Both the position numbers and the translations under genes were made by a program. From Cymbidium sinense (lineage: Eukaryota; Streptophyta; Magnoliopsida; Asparagales; Orchidaceae): 64,000 bases of DNA. The notes beneath the pieces are model-generated. The model was not told where the DNA came from, ran no database searches, and worked only from the letters and a program-made list of their open reading frames with translations. Below are positions 1 to 10,961 of this stretch, piece after piece. The stretch spans positions 151,969,834 through 152,033,833 of the forward strand of contig CM038217.1 of the NCBI GenBank assembly GCA_021442155.1, written 5' to 3'. The stretch's first letter is position 1. Each line of letters starts with the position of its first letter.

Positions 1-510
1 GACAAATACTATCCCAGGTCTACAAGATTTCTTGGACGACGTAACCCATGTGTTACTGATAAGGATCCTTCGGTCAGGTTGGGTCGACTACCTCCTCTGA
101 CTAAGTACACTAGGGACCATGACAACCCCAGATTATGGAACCATGGGATCTAGATCAGGCATGCCATCATTCCCCCAACTATCGCTTTAAGCTAATAATG
201 ATGGATTTCTTAAATTTTAAAATCTAAATTTTAAACTCCATTGTTGCTATTATACGCTATGCATTTAGCAATCTAACCACTAGCTTTAATCGAAAGTTCT
301 CTCTTAGCATTGAGAGGGGTAATTAACTATAGTTGCTTGCATTTATAGTAAACCTGGAACCATATCTAAAGTTCTCACGAAATAAAGATGAAATCTCTAG
401 GTAGTGTCTTATATACTATTTCATTTACCTTCTGAAAATTACATCGACATATTTAAAATCAATACTCTCTTCATATTGTCAAGAGGACAGTGGTGAATTT
501 TCAAAGCCCA
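1..510 (+). repeat. 3' part of the 5' LTR of element 1
   Basis: The stretch is non-coding and ends in CA at 509-510, a few bases before a recognisable primer binding site, which is where a 5' LTR should end. The LTR start is not in the window. It does not overlap the visible part of the 3' LTR (14,043-14,590), so the identity rests on position only. Confidence 0.55.
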
Positions 511-518
511 CCGATTTT

Positions 519-536
519 TGGTGACTCCGCTGGGGG
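519..536 (+). other. Retrotransposon primer binding site (tRNA-Arg type)
   Basis: TGGTGACTCCGCTGGGGG begins with TGG, the complement of a tRNA CCA end. It resembles the primer binding site of Tat/Ogre-type elements, which is attributed to tRNA-Arg. It sits just after the LTR end and upstream of gag. The tRNA identity is from family knowledge and not proven here. Confidence 0.65.
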
Positions 537-797
537 CAGGTTTCTCTTTTCATCTTTGGTTAGTCATATACGTGCTATTGTAGCAAAAAATATTTGAAAA
601 TCCTAAACAAAAAATGGTGATTTAAATGTGTAATAATTTCAAATTACTAATGTATGAGACTCTATGTCGAATGAATTATTCTATAGAGTATATCTTTATT
701 ACACTATTATTTTATTTTGTGGTACCTCTGTATTTTGAAAGTATGGGTTGAAATAATGATAACTAATTACTAATTTCCATCTCTCACTTTCGCACGA

Positions 798-2700
798 ATG
801 GATCTACAAATCACTCCTTTCATTATTCAACTAAGGCATGGTGCAAACATCTTCCTAGCCAACGCTATCATCAACATAGGAGATGTTAGGGCTACCATTC
901 AATTTGGTAGCATGAGTTTCCCAACTATTATAGCTGCAACTCTTGATGTACCCACCCATGGTGCACTCGTCAGAGCCATCTTTGAAGGCCTCAGTTCTTA
1001 CTACTAGTCATGCTCCAGTTAACCAACCACTTTTAAGGAGTTTTGTCGATAAAGATCTTAAGTTTTTAAAAGACTAGGTCAATCTGAAGCCCCGTGATGA
1101 AAAGAACTGTCAGTGGGCAAACTGTGTCTTTAATGCCTCGTGGTACAATTGCTTCGTTGATTAAACCTTTTGTACCAGGAAATCATGATCATGAAGCTTC
1201 CTCATCAGGAAGCAAATTAACCAGAAGGCAAAGAAGAAGAAGAATTGCTGAGTGAGGGATCAACAGATCCTACCTGAATGACTTAGTGAGCAAACAATAC
1301 TATCACTAGAAGCAAGTATTCTTGCCCATAACAACTTTGACAATCTAAAATGGGCAAAAAGGAATAGCTCTATTGGTGAGGTAAAGCAGTCTTTCTGGAC
1401 TCAACAATGTCAAGCTCCACCACCATAGAGGAGACAACCTGAAACACTGTCTGCTATAATACACAACATTCTTAAAGTAGCCAAGGATAGAGGCTTAATG
1501 AAAAGAAAATTTTAGAGACTTGTAGTGATTGAAAATATTGAAGCTCCACCAAAAAGGTTGTCATCTCTTATGATAACTAGTCATCAAGCCAAGTATGCTT
1601 TACACGGTGAGCATCAGAGCGTGACACTTGGACTGCATGTATAAGAATATGCTGCTGAAAGGTCCTGATGAAAGGATAAATAGACATGGAGGCCAAGGCC
1701 TCGTGATGAAATCCTGAAGAATGAAAGAGGTGTGACATCTGATATATATACTTAGAAATCCACCTCAAAAACATCCCATCATAAGTGGATACCTAAAAGA
1801 ATGGATATGACTGATAAAAGACATGATTGTCAACACCCTGGAGAATCCTCTAGGGGATCCCATCATCGATCAGATTCACCCCACAAGAGAAGGTTGACTT
1901 TGATCACAGTCCTTTAGTGGAAGAAGTGTTTATTCCATACACTGAACCAGAGATCCATTGGAAACATCAATTAGAAATTCATGTGCAAAAGAAGGTGCTG
2001 AAGAGGACACTATGGAAGTGGAAGTCATCCATGTGGTTAGGGATATATATGAACTTTTCGCTCAACACCATCAACAGTAACTTGGATCCAGGGAACCTGA
2101 ACATGAATTCGATGTTTATGAAGAAGAGTCTTCACAGAAGCAAGTAGAAGATGGATCTTCAATCTCTTGAAGAGGAATAGGAACAAGATCAAAATAAGAA
2201 AGAGGTCATGGGCGTTGAAGCTATTTATATGGTTGAACCAGAAAATGATCAGCCTGGTACACGCTTTTATAGTCAGCATCATCGTTCAGCCCTAGCAACA
2301 ACTGTCCCTACAAATGCACAAGGAGAAGGATAATCAAATTCTTCCTTTGTTGATGAATAGGGAGCGGAACAGTAATAAGAAATTGAGGAAGAAGAAGAGC
2401 CTATACTAGTTGACATCATGACACTAGCTAGAGAGCAAAATAAATGCATCATCAAATGAAAGTCAAAGATAAGGAAATTGCATAACTTAGTGAAGATGAA
2501 TGATATGATGATACAAATGAATATCATGATGGATATGTTGTAGAAGAATATCCCATCCAATGTAGCACCTATCTTATCTTCTAATCAATAGATAGCTAAT
2601 AATATAACCTCTATACCACCAACCACTTTGGTACATCAAGCTCCTACAGTACACGTTACACATGAAGCGAGGAATGAAGTTAGCCAACTACCTCTTCAGA
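798..2700 (+). pseudogene. Decayed 5' coding region of element 1 (gag N-terminal part or an extra ORF)
   Basis: A 69-codon open stretch (798-1007) starts this region and contains QFGSMSFPT and VPTHGALVRAIFEGLS. Beyond it, short open pieces appear in all frames between stops, rich in Lys, Glu and Ser. I recognise no named domain. The position between primer binding site and gag core fits the N-terminal portion of a long gag or a separate upstream ORF, both of which occur in Tat elements. Several shorter open runs on the opposite strand here (1,577-2,560) show no domain and are treated as chance. Confidence 0.35.
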
Positions 2701-2769
2701 TAATTCAAAATATACTAGAATGGTAACTACTTTCGGCTAGAAATAATAATTAATGAAAAGATAAAGGCA

Positions 2770-3840
2770 GTTATAGCTTAAGAGCAAACTGAAAAGTTGG
2801 TGAGTAAGGGTCGCCCTTACCCAGATGAATATGATCAAGTACTGTACCTTAAAGGTTACTCAGTGCCAAAATTTAATACTTTTAGTGGGCTTGGTAACCC
2901 AAAGTAACATAGCCCAATTTAAGATTACTTGTGGTAACATAGGAGGGAATGATGTGCTACTTTTCTGTTAGTTTATTAGCAGCCTAACCTTAGCTACTTT
3001 TGAATGGTATACAGAATTCGAATGATTCGGTTAAAATCTTTGATGAGTTAGAGACAATATTCATGAAGAGGTTCATCAGTGCAACCAAGAAGATAACAAT
3101 CACTGACCTTACCTTACAAAAAAAAAAAGATGAGTTAGTGACAAAATTTATAAGTCATTGGTATAACCTAAGTATGACATGTGAGCAGCAATTGGAAGAA
3201 GAACATGCGATCTAATTGCTAATGGACAATATGGATGATAAAATGGCACCATTTTTATGTATGGCATCAATTACTACATTCCAGGACTTGCTCGATAGGG
3301 TGACTAAATTTGAAAAGTTGAACTGCCTTAAGTCTGAAATCTATGTAGATAAAGCTAAGAGAAACAAACCTTTAGACTCAAGAAGAAATGAAACTCATTC
3401 CACTTACTATAGCTCAAATGATGAAAAGTGAGTGATATATAATGTGGATAAAGGAAAACAGTCAATGTACAAAGATGATAAGGGAAAGAAGCTTGTCTAG
3501 TCTAATCCACAACCAAAATTAGTATTGGAAGGCAATGATAAATCTCAGACTTTTCCAAGTAGTGGAGGGCATCCATAATAAGCAACAAGAGATGATAATC
3601 GAATGCGGCCATCTCTTAAGAAAAATATGAGCAAAAATTATTCCTTTAGAAGGGACAGTGTAGTTAAATTATTTTGGCAAGCAGTCAAAGTTGGTCTACA
3701 ATTACCATAAATTAAAATGGCTGAAGAAGTTGATCAAGTCAATAATCCAAATTACTATCCCTATCATTGGATGATCAGTCATCTTATTGAAGATTGTTAT
3801 GTCTTCAAAGATTGGCTAGAAAGGAAGTATCGACGGTGAA
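2770..3840 (+). pseudogene. gag: Gag (Retrotrans_gag domain and remnant of a zinc knuckle)
   Basis: Gag forms the particle that packages element RNA. The retrotransposon gag core is recognisable: YLKGYSVPKFNTFSG near 2,850, the start of the EWYTE segment at about 3,003, then DELETIFMKRFISATKK and KFISHWYNLSM up to 3,215. After a stop the same frame continues with APFLCMASITTFQDLLDRV to 3,431. A His/Cys knuckle remnant follows at 3,750-3,800 (YPYHWMISHLIEDCYVFKDW), in which the first metal-binding Cys appears to be Tyr. At least four stops and two frame changes interrupt the gene. A run of nine A at 3,119-3,128 could be a site of slippage. Assignment is secure at family level; no intact product can be made. 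Confidence 0.75.
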
Positions 3841-4690
3841 TTTACATTATCCGACAGTGTTCTAGTCAACCCAAAAAGAGAGTCTACAAGGATGATTACA
3901 TCCTTTTCTGTATCATCCATGAAAGATAAAAAGAAGGAGAATCAGTTCATATTAAAGAATGGAAAACAGTAGTCTCCAAGAAAATTGTGAAAATGTTGGC
4001 AGCTAAAAAACATCCCTAGTATTAAGTGAAAATCACCACTTGAACCTATATTGGACTTAAGAAAGATGCCTAAACCAAGTATTTGGGCTTCTCAATGGAA
4101 TTTTGATAAGGATACTTCATCACAACATGATGAGAGGTCTACTAAACGAAGGCCTCATAAATCAAGGAAGTCGGCTAAGAAAAAGAAGACCAAGAAGAGA
4201 ACTACAACTCAAAAGATTATTAAAAATTTATAGAAGTATCACCAGCAAGCAAGACAACCATTTAGGCTTGTAGACTTTATGCCTAAACTTTGCATTGTTG
4301 AATCAGATGAAGAAGATAATGGTGAATCTTGTCCAGTAGAGACATGCCAAATTATTTATGTGATATCGGATGTTCTTCAACATCAGCTACTCCAAAATAA
4401 TATGGGTAGTCAGACAGACTCAACCAACCCTTCAGAATTCTTATCTGGAAAGCAAGAAGAGCCTAAGGAGTTAACATCTGAATTCTATTTAATGACTCAA
4501 TAAGAAGATAATAGTTCAGATGAAGATTTATAATTTCCTGATAGATAAGAGTCGAGACTCATCGATATCATCACATATGAAATGTATGAGGTTGAAAAAT
4601 GAGTTTAGCCCTTTTGGTCAATCCTCCAGAATAAGAAGTGAATTTGAAGAAATTACCTCTTGAGAAGAATCTGAGCAAGATAAGGTGATT
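3841..4690 (+). pseudogene. Gag-protease linker region, decayed
   Basis: This stretch lies between the zinc-knuckle remnant and the protease. Two open pieces survive: a Lys/Arg-rich one (4,051-4,233) and an acidic one (4,279-4,503). Such low-complexity charged linkers are common between gag and protease in Tat polyproteins. No catalytic motif is visible. Confidence 0.4.
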
Positions 4691-5510
4691 CAAGTTCAGT
4701 TGAGAAGTGGTAAAGTCTTACCACATTCATCAAAGATGGGAAATGCAAATAAAGACAAAGGAAAACAAATTGAAGTCAATGAAGATATCATTCCCAAAAA
4801 TCTTAGAATAAAGTCTAAATTAAGCAAAAAAGATAAAATATAATTTTCTATCATATTTGTGAAAGATTTCTGCATAATTAAGTGTGTATGAGGCTCTCTT
4901 AATGTCAAAATATCTCCAAGAAACTTTAATACAGGCTCTCAAAGATCCAGAAGTTATGAAGCTTACTTTTCTAGAAAAATGCATGACTAAATCATTGCAA
5001 ACTCAAGATCTCCCATTAATCACATTTTCTAAAGAAGATCTTATGTTAGGAACAGTGGATCATAACCATCCTCTATATGTTATCATAGAGAGTGATGGTA
5101 TCTTAATCAACGAATACTGATTGATCAAGATTCTTCTATCAATCTTATGAGTTTAAAAGAATTAAGAGGATTATCACTTTATATCCAACATCTTAGGAGA
5201 GATAAGTTGATGGTTCATGGTTTCAATGAGAAAGGGTAGAAAACCCTAGGTTCTTTTATTCTCCCACTCAAGTTTTAGGACTTATATACAGAAGCCAAGT
5301 TTCAAGTAATCAATACTGATACATCATATAAAGCTCACTTGGGTCGACCATGGTTGAATGAGTATGGCTTGGTCCCATCAACTATGCATCGGTGTATGTA
5401 GTACCTAAAAGAGGGGGAAGAGTTTAGAATTCCTGGCAATCTATAACCATTCTCCGTCCATGAAGCAAAGATCTATGAAGATGCAAAATATTTCATCCCA
5501 AAAGAGCCTA
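4691..5510 (+). pseudogene. pol: Aspartic protease region of element 1
   Basis: The retroviral-type aspartic protease cleaves the gag-pol polyprotein. QLRSGKVLP opens the segment near 4,697. The active-site region reads RILIDQDSSINLMSL at 5,111-5,155, followed by LYIQHLRRDKLMVHGFN, LYTEAKFQVINTD and SYKAHLGRPWLNEYGLVPS to about 5,390. Family members usually have an Asp-x-Gly-Ser active site; here the Gly position reads Asp (codon 5,129-5,131), which should disable the enzyme. Stops occur at about 5,239 and 5,281 among others. The FSVHEAKIYEDAKYF run near 5,455-5,500 ends the region. Confidence 0.7.
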
Positions 5511-6440
5511 AGCTAATAGAGTCTCTTGAAACGGTAGCATCCACTTCTGGAACTAAAAATAAATTTCACAAGGTGAAAGAGCAGAAGCAAAGAGGAAGAA
5601 AGAAGGCAATGTCAACTCTCCCTAAAGCACTTGATTGTACATCTAAATCAAGAGGATAAGTTCTTCACTTGGGAAGTGACACATAGGAAGAAGAAAATAT
5701 TTCTGTCAGACTTAAGAGAACTTTTAAACTTTCAAGAAAGGCAAATTATGAAATAAGTGATTCTGATTTAGATTATGACTTTGAATCTACTTATGAAATA
5801 GAGTTAAGATGGTCACATCAAGAAGGATAGCTCATTTGGTAGTGTCAAAAGACTCCTTCAAAATTATACCCATCCCTCAACAGTACTTCAAAGAAATCAC
5901 TCCACTAGAGGTTCATAACATTGAAGAATTGATAACATTTTATGTGTCACCATTGAGTGAGAGTGGTGGAACAAAAACTCTATTTTACAAATCTGAAGAG
6001 TCTCAGTCTCACAATTTTTATCAGCCTACTTATATAAAATTTTGATGAGATAGTACCAACAAGAATACTAATATAATATCTACAGAAATTATGAAGAATG
6101 ATACATAAACTTTGAATTCATATTAGAACTTCGAAACATAGAATTCAAATCTTTAATAGGATATGGAGCCAAAGAAGTCCTCAAGCATCATGAAGAAGTG
6201 ATAAGTTTAACACTAAAGGTCTTGGGTTCATCCACAAACCTCGTCAAGATAAAATTTGTTATAATATAATAGAAGCTGAGATAGAAATTAATAGTGACGA
6301 AGAAGAGAATCTCCATGAAATTCTTCTTACAAATGATGAAGAAGTAGAAACCAAGTCTACGCCTGAAGAACTTAAAGATGGTTAACAAACAACTACTATG
6401 GATGAACTCAAAGAAATCAACCTAGGAGTTGAGATGATTC
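5511..6440 (+). pseudogene. Protease-RT linker of element 1
   Basis: There is no catalytic domain. Charged, low-complexity coding remnants are seen, including an open run at 5,809-6,045 with SRRIAHLVVSKDSFKIIPIP and an acidic stretch at 6,280-6,390. This matches the variable spacer before RT in Tat polyproteins. Confidence 0.4.
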
Positions 6441-6459
6441 CTGTCCAACTTTCATTAGT

Positions 6460-7250
6460 TCCCTTTTTCCTGATAAGAAAGTTGAAGAGCTAAAAATGCT
6501 ACTTTGTGAATTCAGAGATTTCTTTACCTGGACATATTCTAAAATGCCATGCTTATCCTCTAATGTAGCAGTTCATAAACTTGCTATTAAACCAGATGCG
6601 ATGGCTGTTAAGCAAACTCCTAGGCAAACGAGATTGGATATTGAAGAATAGGTAATTACAGAAACTAAGAAGCTGATCGAAGCAGGCTTCATCCAGGAGG
6701 AGAAGTATGCAGATTAGATAGCCAACATTATCCAGTTAGGAAGAAGAACGACCAAATTTATCTCTGCATTAACTTTTGGGACCTAGATAAGGTGTGCCCA
6801 AAAGATGACTTTCTACTTCTAATATTGGAACTACTAGTGGACAATACTTCCACTTACGACATGTTCTCATTTATGGATGGATCATTGGAATATAATCAAA
6901 TCAAGATGGCATCTGAAGATGAGAAGCACACATCATTCAGAACACCTATTAGCATCTATTATTATACAATCATGCCTTTCAGATAAAAAAATACTAGAGC
7001 TACATACCAAAGAGCCATGAAATTTTTGATGAGTTGATTCACTAGAAGGTGAAATGTTATGTTAATGATTTGGTGGTGAAGAGAAACTATGAAAATCACT
7101 TTGAAGACTTGAGAATTGTATTAGAGAGAATCAAAAAATATGATCTCAAGATGAATCCTATGGAAAATTCATGAGGTATATTATACGCCATAGAGGAATT
7201 GAAATTGATCCTGCTAAAATCAAGAAAATTATGGAGATGCCTCCACCTAA
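6460..7250 (+). pseudogene. pol: Reverse transcriptase domain of element 1, catalytic site mutated
   Basis: RT copies element RNA into DNA. RT motifs appear in order: FRDFFTWTYSKMPC (about 6,510), RLDIEE then a TAG stop, ITETKKLIEAGFIQEEKYAD then TAG, CPKDDF (6,793), STYDMFSFMDGSLEYNQIKM (6,850-6,909), HTSFRTPISIYYYTIMPF. The YxDD box, which binds the catalytic metals, reads YVND at 7,058-7,069, so one of the two aspartates is Asn. It is followed by LVVKRNYENHFEDLRIVLER. Multiple stops and indels and a missing segment near 6,720-6,750 confirm decay. Identification is firm; function is excluded by the active-site change alone. Confidence 0.85.
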
Positions 7251-7900
7251 GAGTTTACGTCAGCTCCGTTCTTTATAAGGACAACTTTCATTCATCCGTT
7301 GATTTATATAAAACCTATCAGGGCACTATCAACCATTTGCAAAGTTGATGAAGATGGATTCTCCATTCAAATGGGACAAGGAGTGCCAAGAAGCCTTCAA
7401 TAGCATTAAAAACTACCTATTAAATCCATCAGTCCTAGTAGCACCTACTCTTGGGAAGCCCGTCATTCTATACACAGTTGCATTAGAAGAGTCCCTTGGA
7501 GCATTATTGGCATAACATAATGAAGAAACAAAAGAGAATGCTCTTTATTATATCAATCGAAGGTTGATAAAACCAAAATGAGATACTCGATAGAGAAGCA
7601 TTATTTTGCATTGATCTTTGCAGCCCAAAAGCTCCGTCATTATTTGTTATCTCACAAGATTACCCTCATCTCAAGGATCGATTTGCTGAAGTACTTGATG
7701 ATAAGACCAGTATTGACAGGTCACTTGGCAAGATGGATAATATCACCTCTACAATTTGATATTATATACATTCCAGAAGCAGTGAAGGGACAAGTCTTAG
7801 CAAATTTTCTTGTTGCTCATCCCATCCCTGCAGACCCTTCTCTTAATGATGATTTGCCTGATGACCAAATTATGCTCATTCATGAGAGAGAAAATCTCAA
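7251..7900 (+). pseudogene. pol: RT connection and first RNase H domain of element 1
   Basis: RNase H removes the RNA strand after first-strand synthesis. SLRQLRSL near 7,255 begins the connection. AKLMKMDSPFKWDKECQEAF (7,339-7,398), VLVAPTLGKPVILYT and LEESLGALLA (7,480-7,510) mark the RNase H start. The 125-residue open run at 7,578-7,955 carries SIEKHYFALIFAAQKLRHYL and VLTGHLARWIISPLQFDIIY, ending with LANFLVAHPIPADPS. This is among the better preserved parts of the element. A frameshift lies near 7,515-7,580. Confidence 0.75.
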
Positions 7901-8345
7901 ATTTAAAAAATGTACTTTGATGAAACATTATCGATCAAATAAGTCCAAGCTCTAAATTTTCCAAGGGCAAGAGCAGGAATTGACATCATCTCCATAACAC
8001 CAGAAGGAGGGATAATGAGATGATCATATAGGTTGACTGAGCCAAGAACTAATAATAAAGTCAAGTATGAAGCATTGGTAGCAGGTCTTGAAGAAGCTAT
8101 TTTCATAGGCATCCAAACTTGCATTTTTTGGCATTCTCAGCTTATTATAAATCAGGTACTTGGCATCTATAAAATCAACAAGCTTGAGTTAGTTTTCTAT
8201 CACAAGTGAGTTCTCGAGCTTATGAGGCAAATACCAAATATCACACTAACTCGAGTCTCTCGATGAGAATAATAAAGCTAATTTCTTAGCAAAATTAGTT
8301 AAGAAAATGTTAGGTATGAATGATGATTATGTCATGATCTGAATA
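7901..8345 (+). pseudogene. pol: Second, archaeal-type RNase H domain of element 1
   Basis: A second RNase H-like segment follows the first: ARAGIDIISITPEGGI (7,969-8,016), TEPRTNNKVKYEALVAGLEE (8,037-8,096), SQLIINQVLGIYKINKLEL, then RQIPNITLTRVSR. Tat elements are known to carry an additional archaeal-type RNase H between the ordinary one and integrase. In the conserved TNNEA position the Glu reads Lys (KVKYEA), probably harming metal binding. Stops at 8,020 and about 8,206 break it. Confidence 0.65.
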
Positions 8346-8489
8346 TCTACTGATAAATTCTAGAGCCAGCAAAGTACCAATCCCTGCAGGTAGAGGGGTT
8401 ATCAAATTCTACATAGTAGGATGCGACTCAAGTTGCTTCTCATACTCCTCAAAATCAACAAGAAGTTATACTTAGAAGAGCTAAGAATG

Positions 8490-9779
8490 ACATTGCTTCA
8501 GAAAAGTTGTGTGAAACCTTTATTGTAGAAGAGCCACATTATTGGAGGCAACCATACATCGACTACTTTAAAGATGGAAAATCGCCAAATAATAAATCAC
8601 TGGCAGCTCAAATCCAGAAGAGAATATTACGTTATGCTTTCATCAACAACACGTTATATCATAGACCTTTGAACAAATGTGGCTACGATGCCTAAACTCA
8701 GATGAAGGTACTAAAGTGATGGTTGAAGTTCATGAAGGATTTTGTGGTGCACATCAGTTAGGTCCCAAGATGATAGTAAAGATCAAAAGGATGGGCTATT
8801 ATTGGCCATCTATGGTGAGAGACTGTATCAATCATACTAAGAGGTGTCATGCATGTCATGTACATGGGAATATAATCCATCAACCAAAAAATCCACTACA
8901 CCCAACAATAGCATCCTCGCCATTCGAATGCTAGGGTACAGATGTAATTAGACCAATTGATCCACCGTCGTCAGCTGGACATCGCTTCATCCTAGCAGAG
9001 CCTAATTATTTCTCTAAGTGGGTTGAAGCTACTCCATTTAAATAAGTTACTGTTGATCGAGTGATTAACTTCTTTATGCATAATGTGGTCTATAAATTTG
9101 GAGTGTCGCATCAAATAATTTTTGATAATAGCACAGCTTTAAAAAAATATAAAAAATATATAGATTTGTCGATCGACACAAAATTGATTGGCGATATTCT
9201 TTAATATATAATCTAAGAGCAAATGGTTTGGTGGAGACCTTCAACATTAGTCAAGCTGCTCAAGAAGATCCTTACTAAAAATAAGAGAGAATGGCATACA
9301 AAACTAATATAGGCACTATGGGCGCATCAAACCACCTACAAGATGCTGACTAAAGCCCCTCCTTATTCATTAGTGTTTGGAACTAAAGCAGTTCTTCCAC
9401 TCAAAGTTGAGTTTCCTTCACTTTGAGTAGCCATCCAATACGATCTAACTAAAGATCAAAATGTTCATTTAAGGATTGAGGAACTCGATGAGCTTGATGA
9501 AATTAGATTGCATGCTCATCAAAATCTGGAGGTTTATCGAGCAAAGATGTCCAGGGCTTTTGACCATACGTTGTGATTCGAACATTCCAAAAAGGGGAAT
9601 TGATCTTGGTGCTGAGAAGACCAAGTATTCCTAATTAGAAATTCAGTGGCAAATTTGAACCTAATTGGGAAGGCCCTTTTATCATTGAAAAGGTGTATCA
9701 AGTAGGGGCATACCAACTCATTGACCTAAAGGGTGAAAGACCAATGCCGCTAATTAATGGTCGATACCTGAAAAAGTAA
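8490..9779 (+). pseudogene. pol: Integrase of element 1 with intact-looking C-terminal end
   Basis: Integrase joins the element DNA to the host chromosome. HYWRQPYIDYFKDGKSP (8,534) precedes the His-Cys zinc domain: VHEGFCGAHQLGPKMI to TKRCHACHVHG (8,718-8,868). The core starts with GTDVIRPIDPPSSAG (about 8,935), where the first catalytic Asp is kept, though a TAG stop precedes it at 8,932. FGVSHQIIFDN (9,100) holds the second Asp. The Glu segment is frameshifted near 9,215-9,240. LLKKILTKNKREWHTKLI, PYSLVFGTKAVLPL and NQNVHLRIEELDELDEIRLH-like residues follow. The polyprotein ends with INGRYLKK and TAA at 9,777-9,779. Confidence 0.8.
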
Positions 9780-10260
9780 TATACATGATGACTACATTCT
9801 CGAAGTACAATAGAAATCCCCCTACAAGACAAGAAGCAATTTTTTAGTATATCTATTTAGGTCAATATCGTGCTTCATGCTGAGATCCCTAAATAAATAT
9901 ACTTAAAATAAAAAAACTTTTTTGTGAAAATTTCCCTGTTACACAAGGGGCGTTTTAGATTTCTATATATAGATGAAATCAATGTTGCATGTTAAAAACC
10001 TCTTAAGAGCATATCAATTCAAATTTTGATGTATTTGCATATTTTCATCCTGAAAGTTCTTTTAAATGTGCTTTAAAATTTCATCTACAAGACAGGGGCA
10101 TTTTTAATTTATGTCAAGTTTATTTGAGTTGATATCGTTCTATAAGATGAGATCCTTGAATATATTCTGATTTAGGTTGACATCGAGCTTTACACTAAAA
10201 TCCCTGAATATACTCATAATTGCTACTATTAAGTTACAAGTTCTTGCAGGAACAAAAAAA
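9780..10260 (+). repeat. 3' region of element 1 with degenerate short tandem units
   Basis: There is no ORF. A phrase containing GAGATCC(C/T)T(A/G)AATATA recurs with variation at about 9,884, 10,148 and 10,186, each preceded by a GTTGA/GGTCAATATCG-like phrase. Tandem repeats in this position are typical of the variable 3' region of Tat elements. Confidence 0.45.
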
Positions 10261-10430
10261 TATATTTCTACACATGAAAAGATAACCCTAAATATCAAAA
10301 GTTTATCTCCCAGATTTGTTAAATTTTGAAGATCAAGTCAAAAGAACTCCCAATTTTGGTAGCTTCAATCAACTGAGTTGGAAAAATATCAACCCTACAC
10401 CTTGAAGTCTAGGACATGAATGGGTTTTAA

Positions 10431-10730
10431 AGGTCAAACTCAACAAGCCCACAAATGGCGAGTTGCTGACGCTCTCCTCATTCAACAAGCTATAAGAAAA
10501 GGCCAGTGAAAGAGCCCCTATTTATTAGTCCGATGACAAAATCACCAACCCATCATGTTTTAAGAAGACTTCTAAAGGTTGAACTCAATAAGCCCAAATA
10601 TGGCCGAGTTACTGAGGCTCTCCTCACTCAACAAGCCGTAAGAAAATACCACATTGAAAGAGCCCTTGCTCGTCAGTCCAATGATGATAACTGTTCAATC
10701 TCAAACTAGATCCAGCTTAGTGATTACAAG
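10431..10730 (+). repeat. Two-copy tandem repeat of about 145 bp
   Basis: AGGT(C/T)(A/G)AACTCAA(C/T)AAGCCCA begins at 10,431 and again at 10,575, followed in both by a GAGTT(G/A)CTGA segment, a CTCTCCTCA(T/C)TCAACAAGC phrase and a GAAAGAGCCC phrase. Period is about 145 bp. A 67-codon open run (10,506-10,709) is a by-product of the repeat. Confidence 0.65.
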
Positions 10731-10961
10731 TAACCAAAATTCAAGAGATCTTTCTACTTGATCGATAAACCAAGAAAATCTAAGGAAACCCTCAATTTAG
10801 ACTAAATCAATCTATATATTGCCTGCAGGGTGATATTTCAATATATTATCAAAAGATCTAATCAAGTAAAAAAGCACAAAATTTATAGAGGAAATGATGA
10901 TGTCCACTAACACAATAAAACAATACATGACTGATGGAAAGAGAAATAAAAAAAGTACATC

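Noticed and set aside
1577..2560. Open runs on the - strand opposite the 5' part of element 1
   Set aside because: Shadows of the decayed coding strand with biased composition and no domain.
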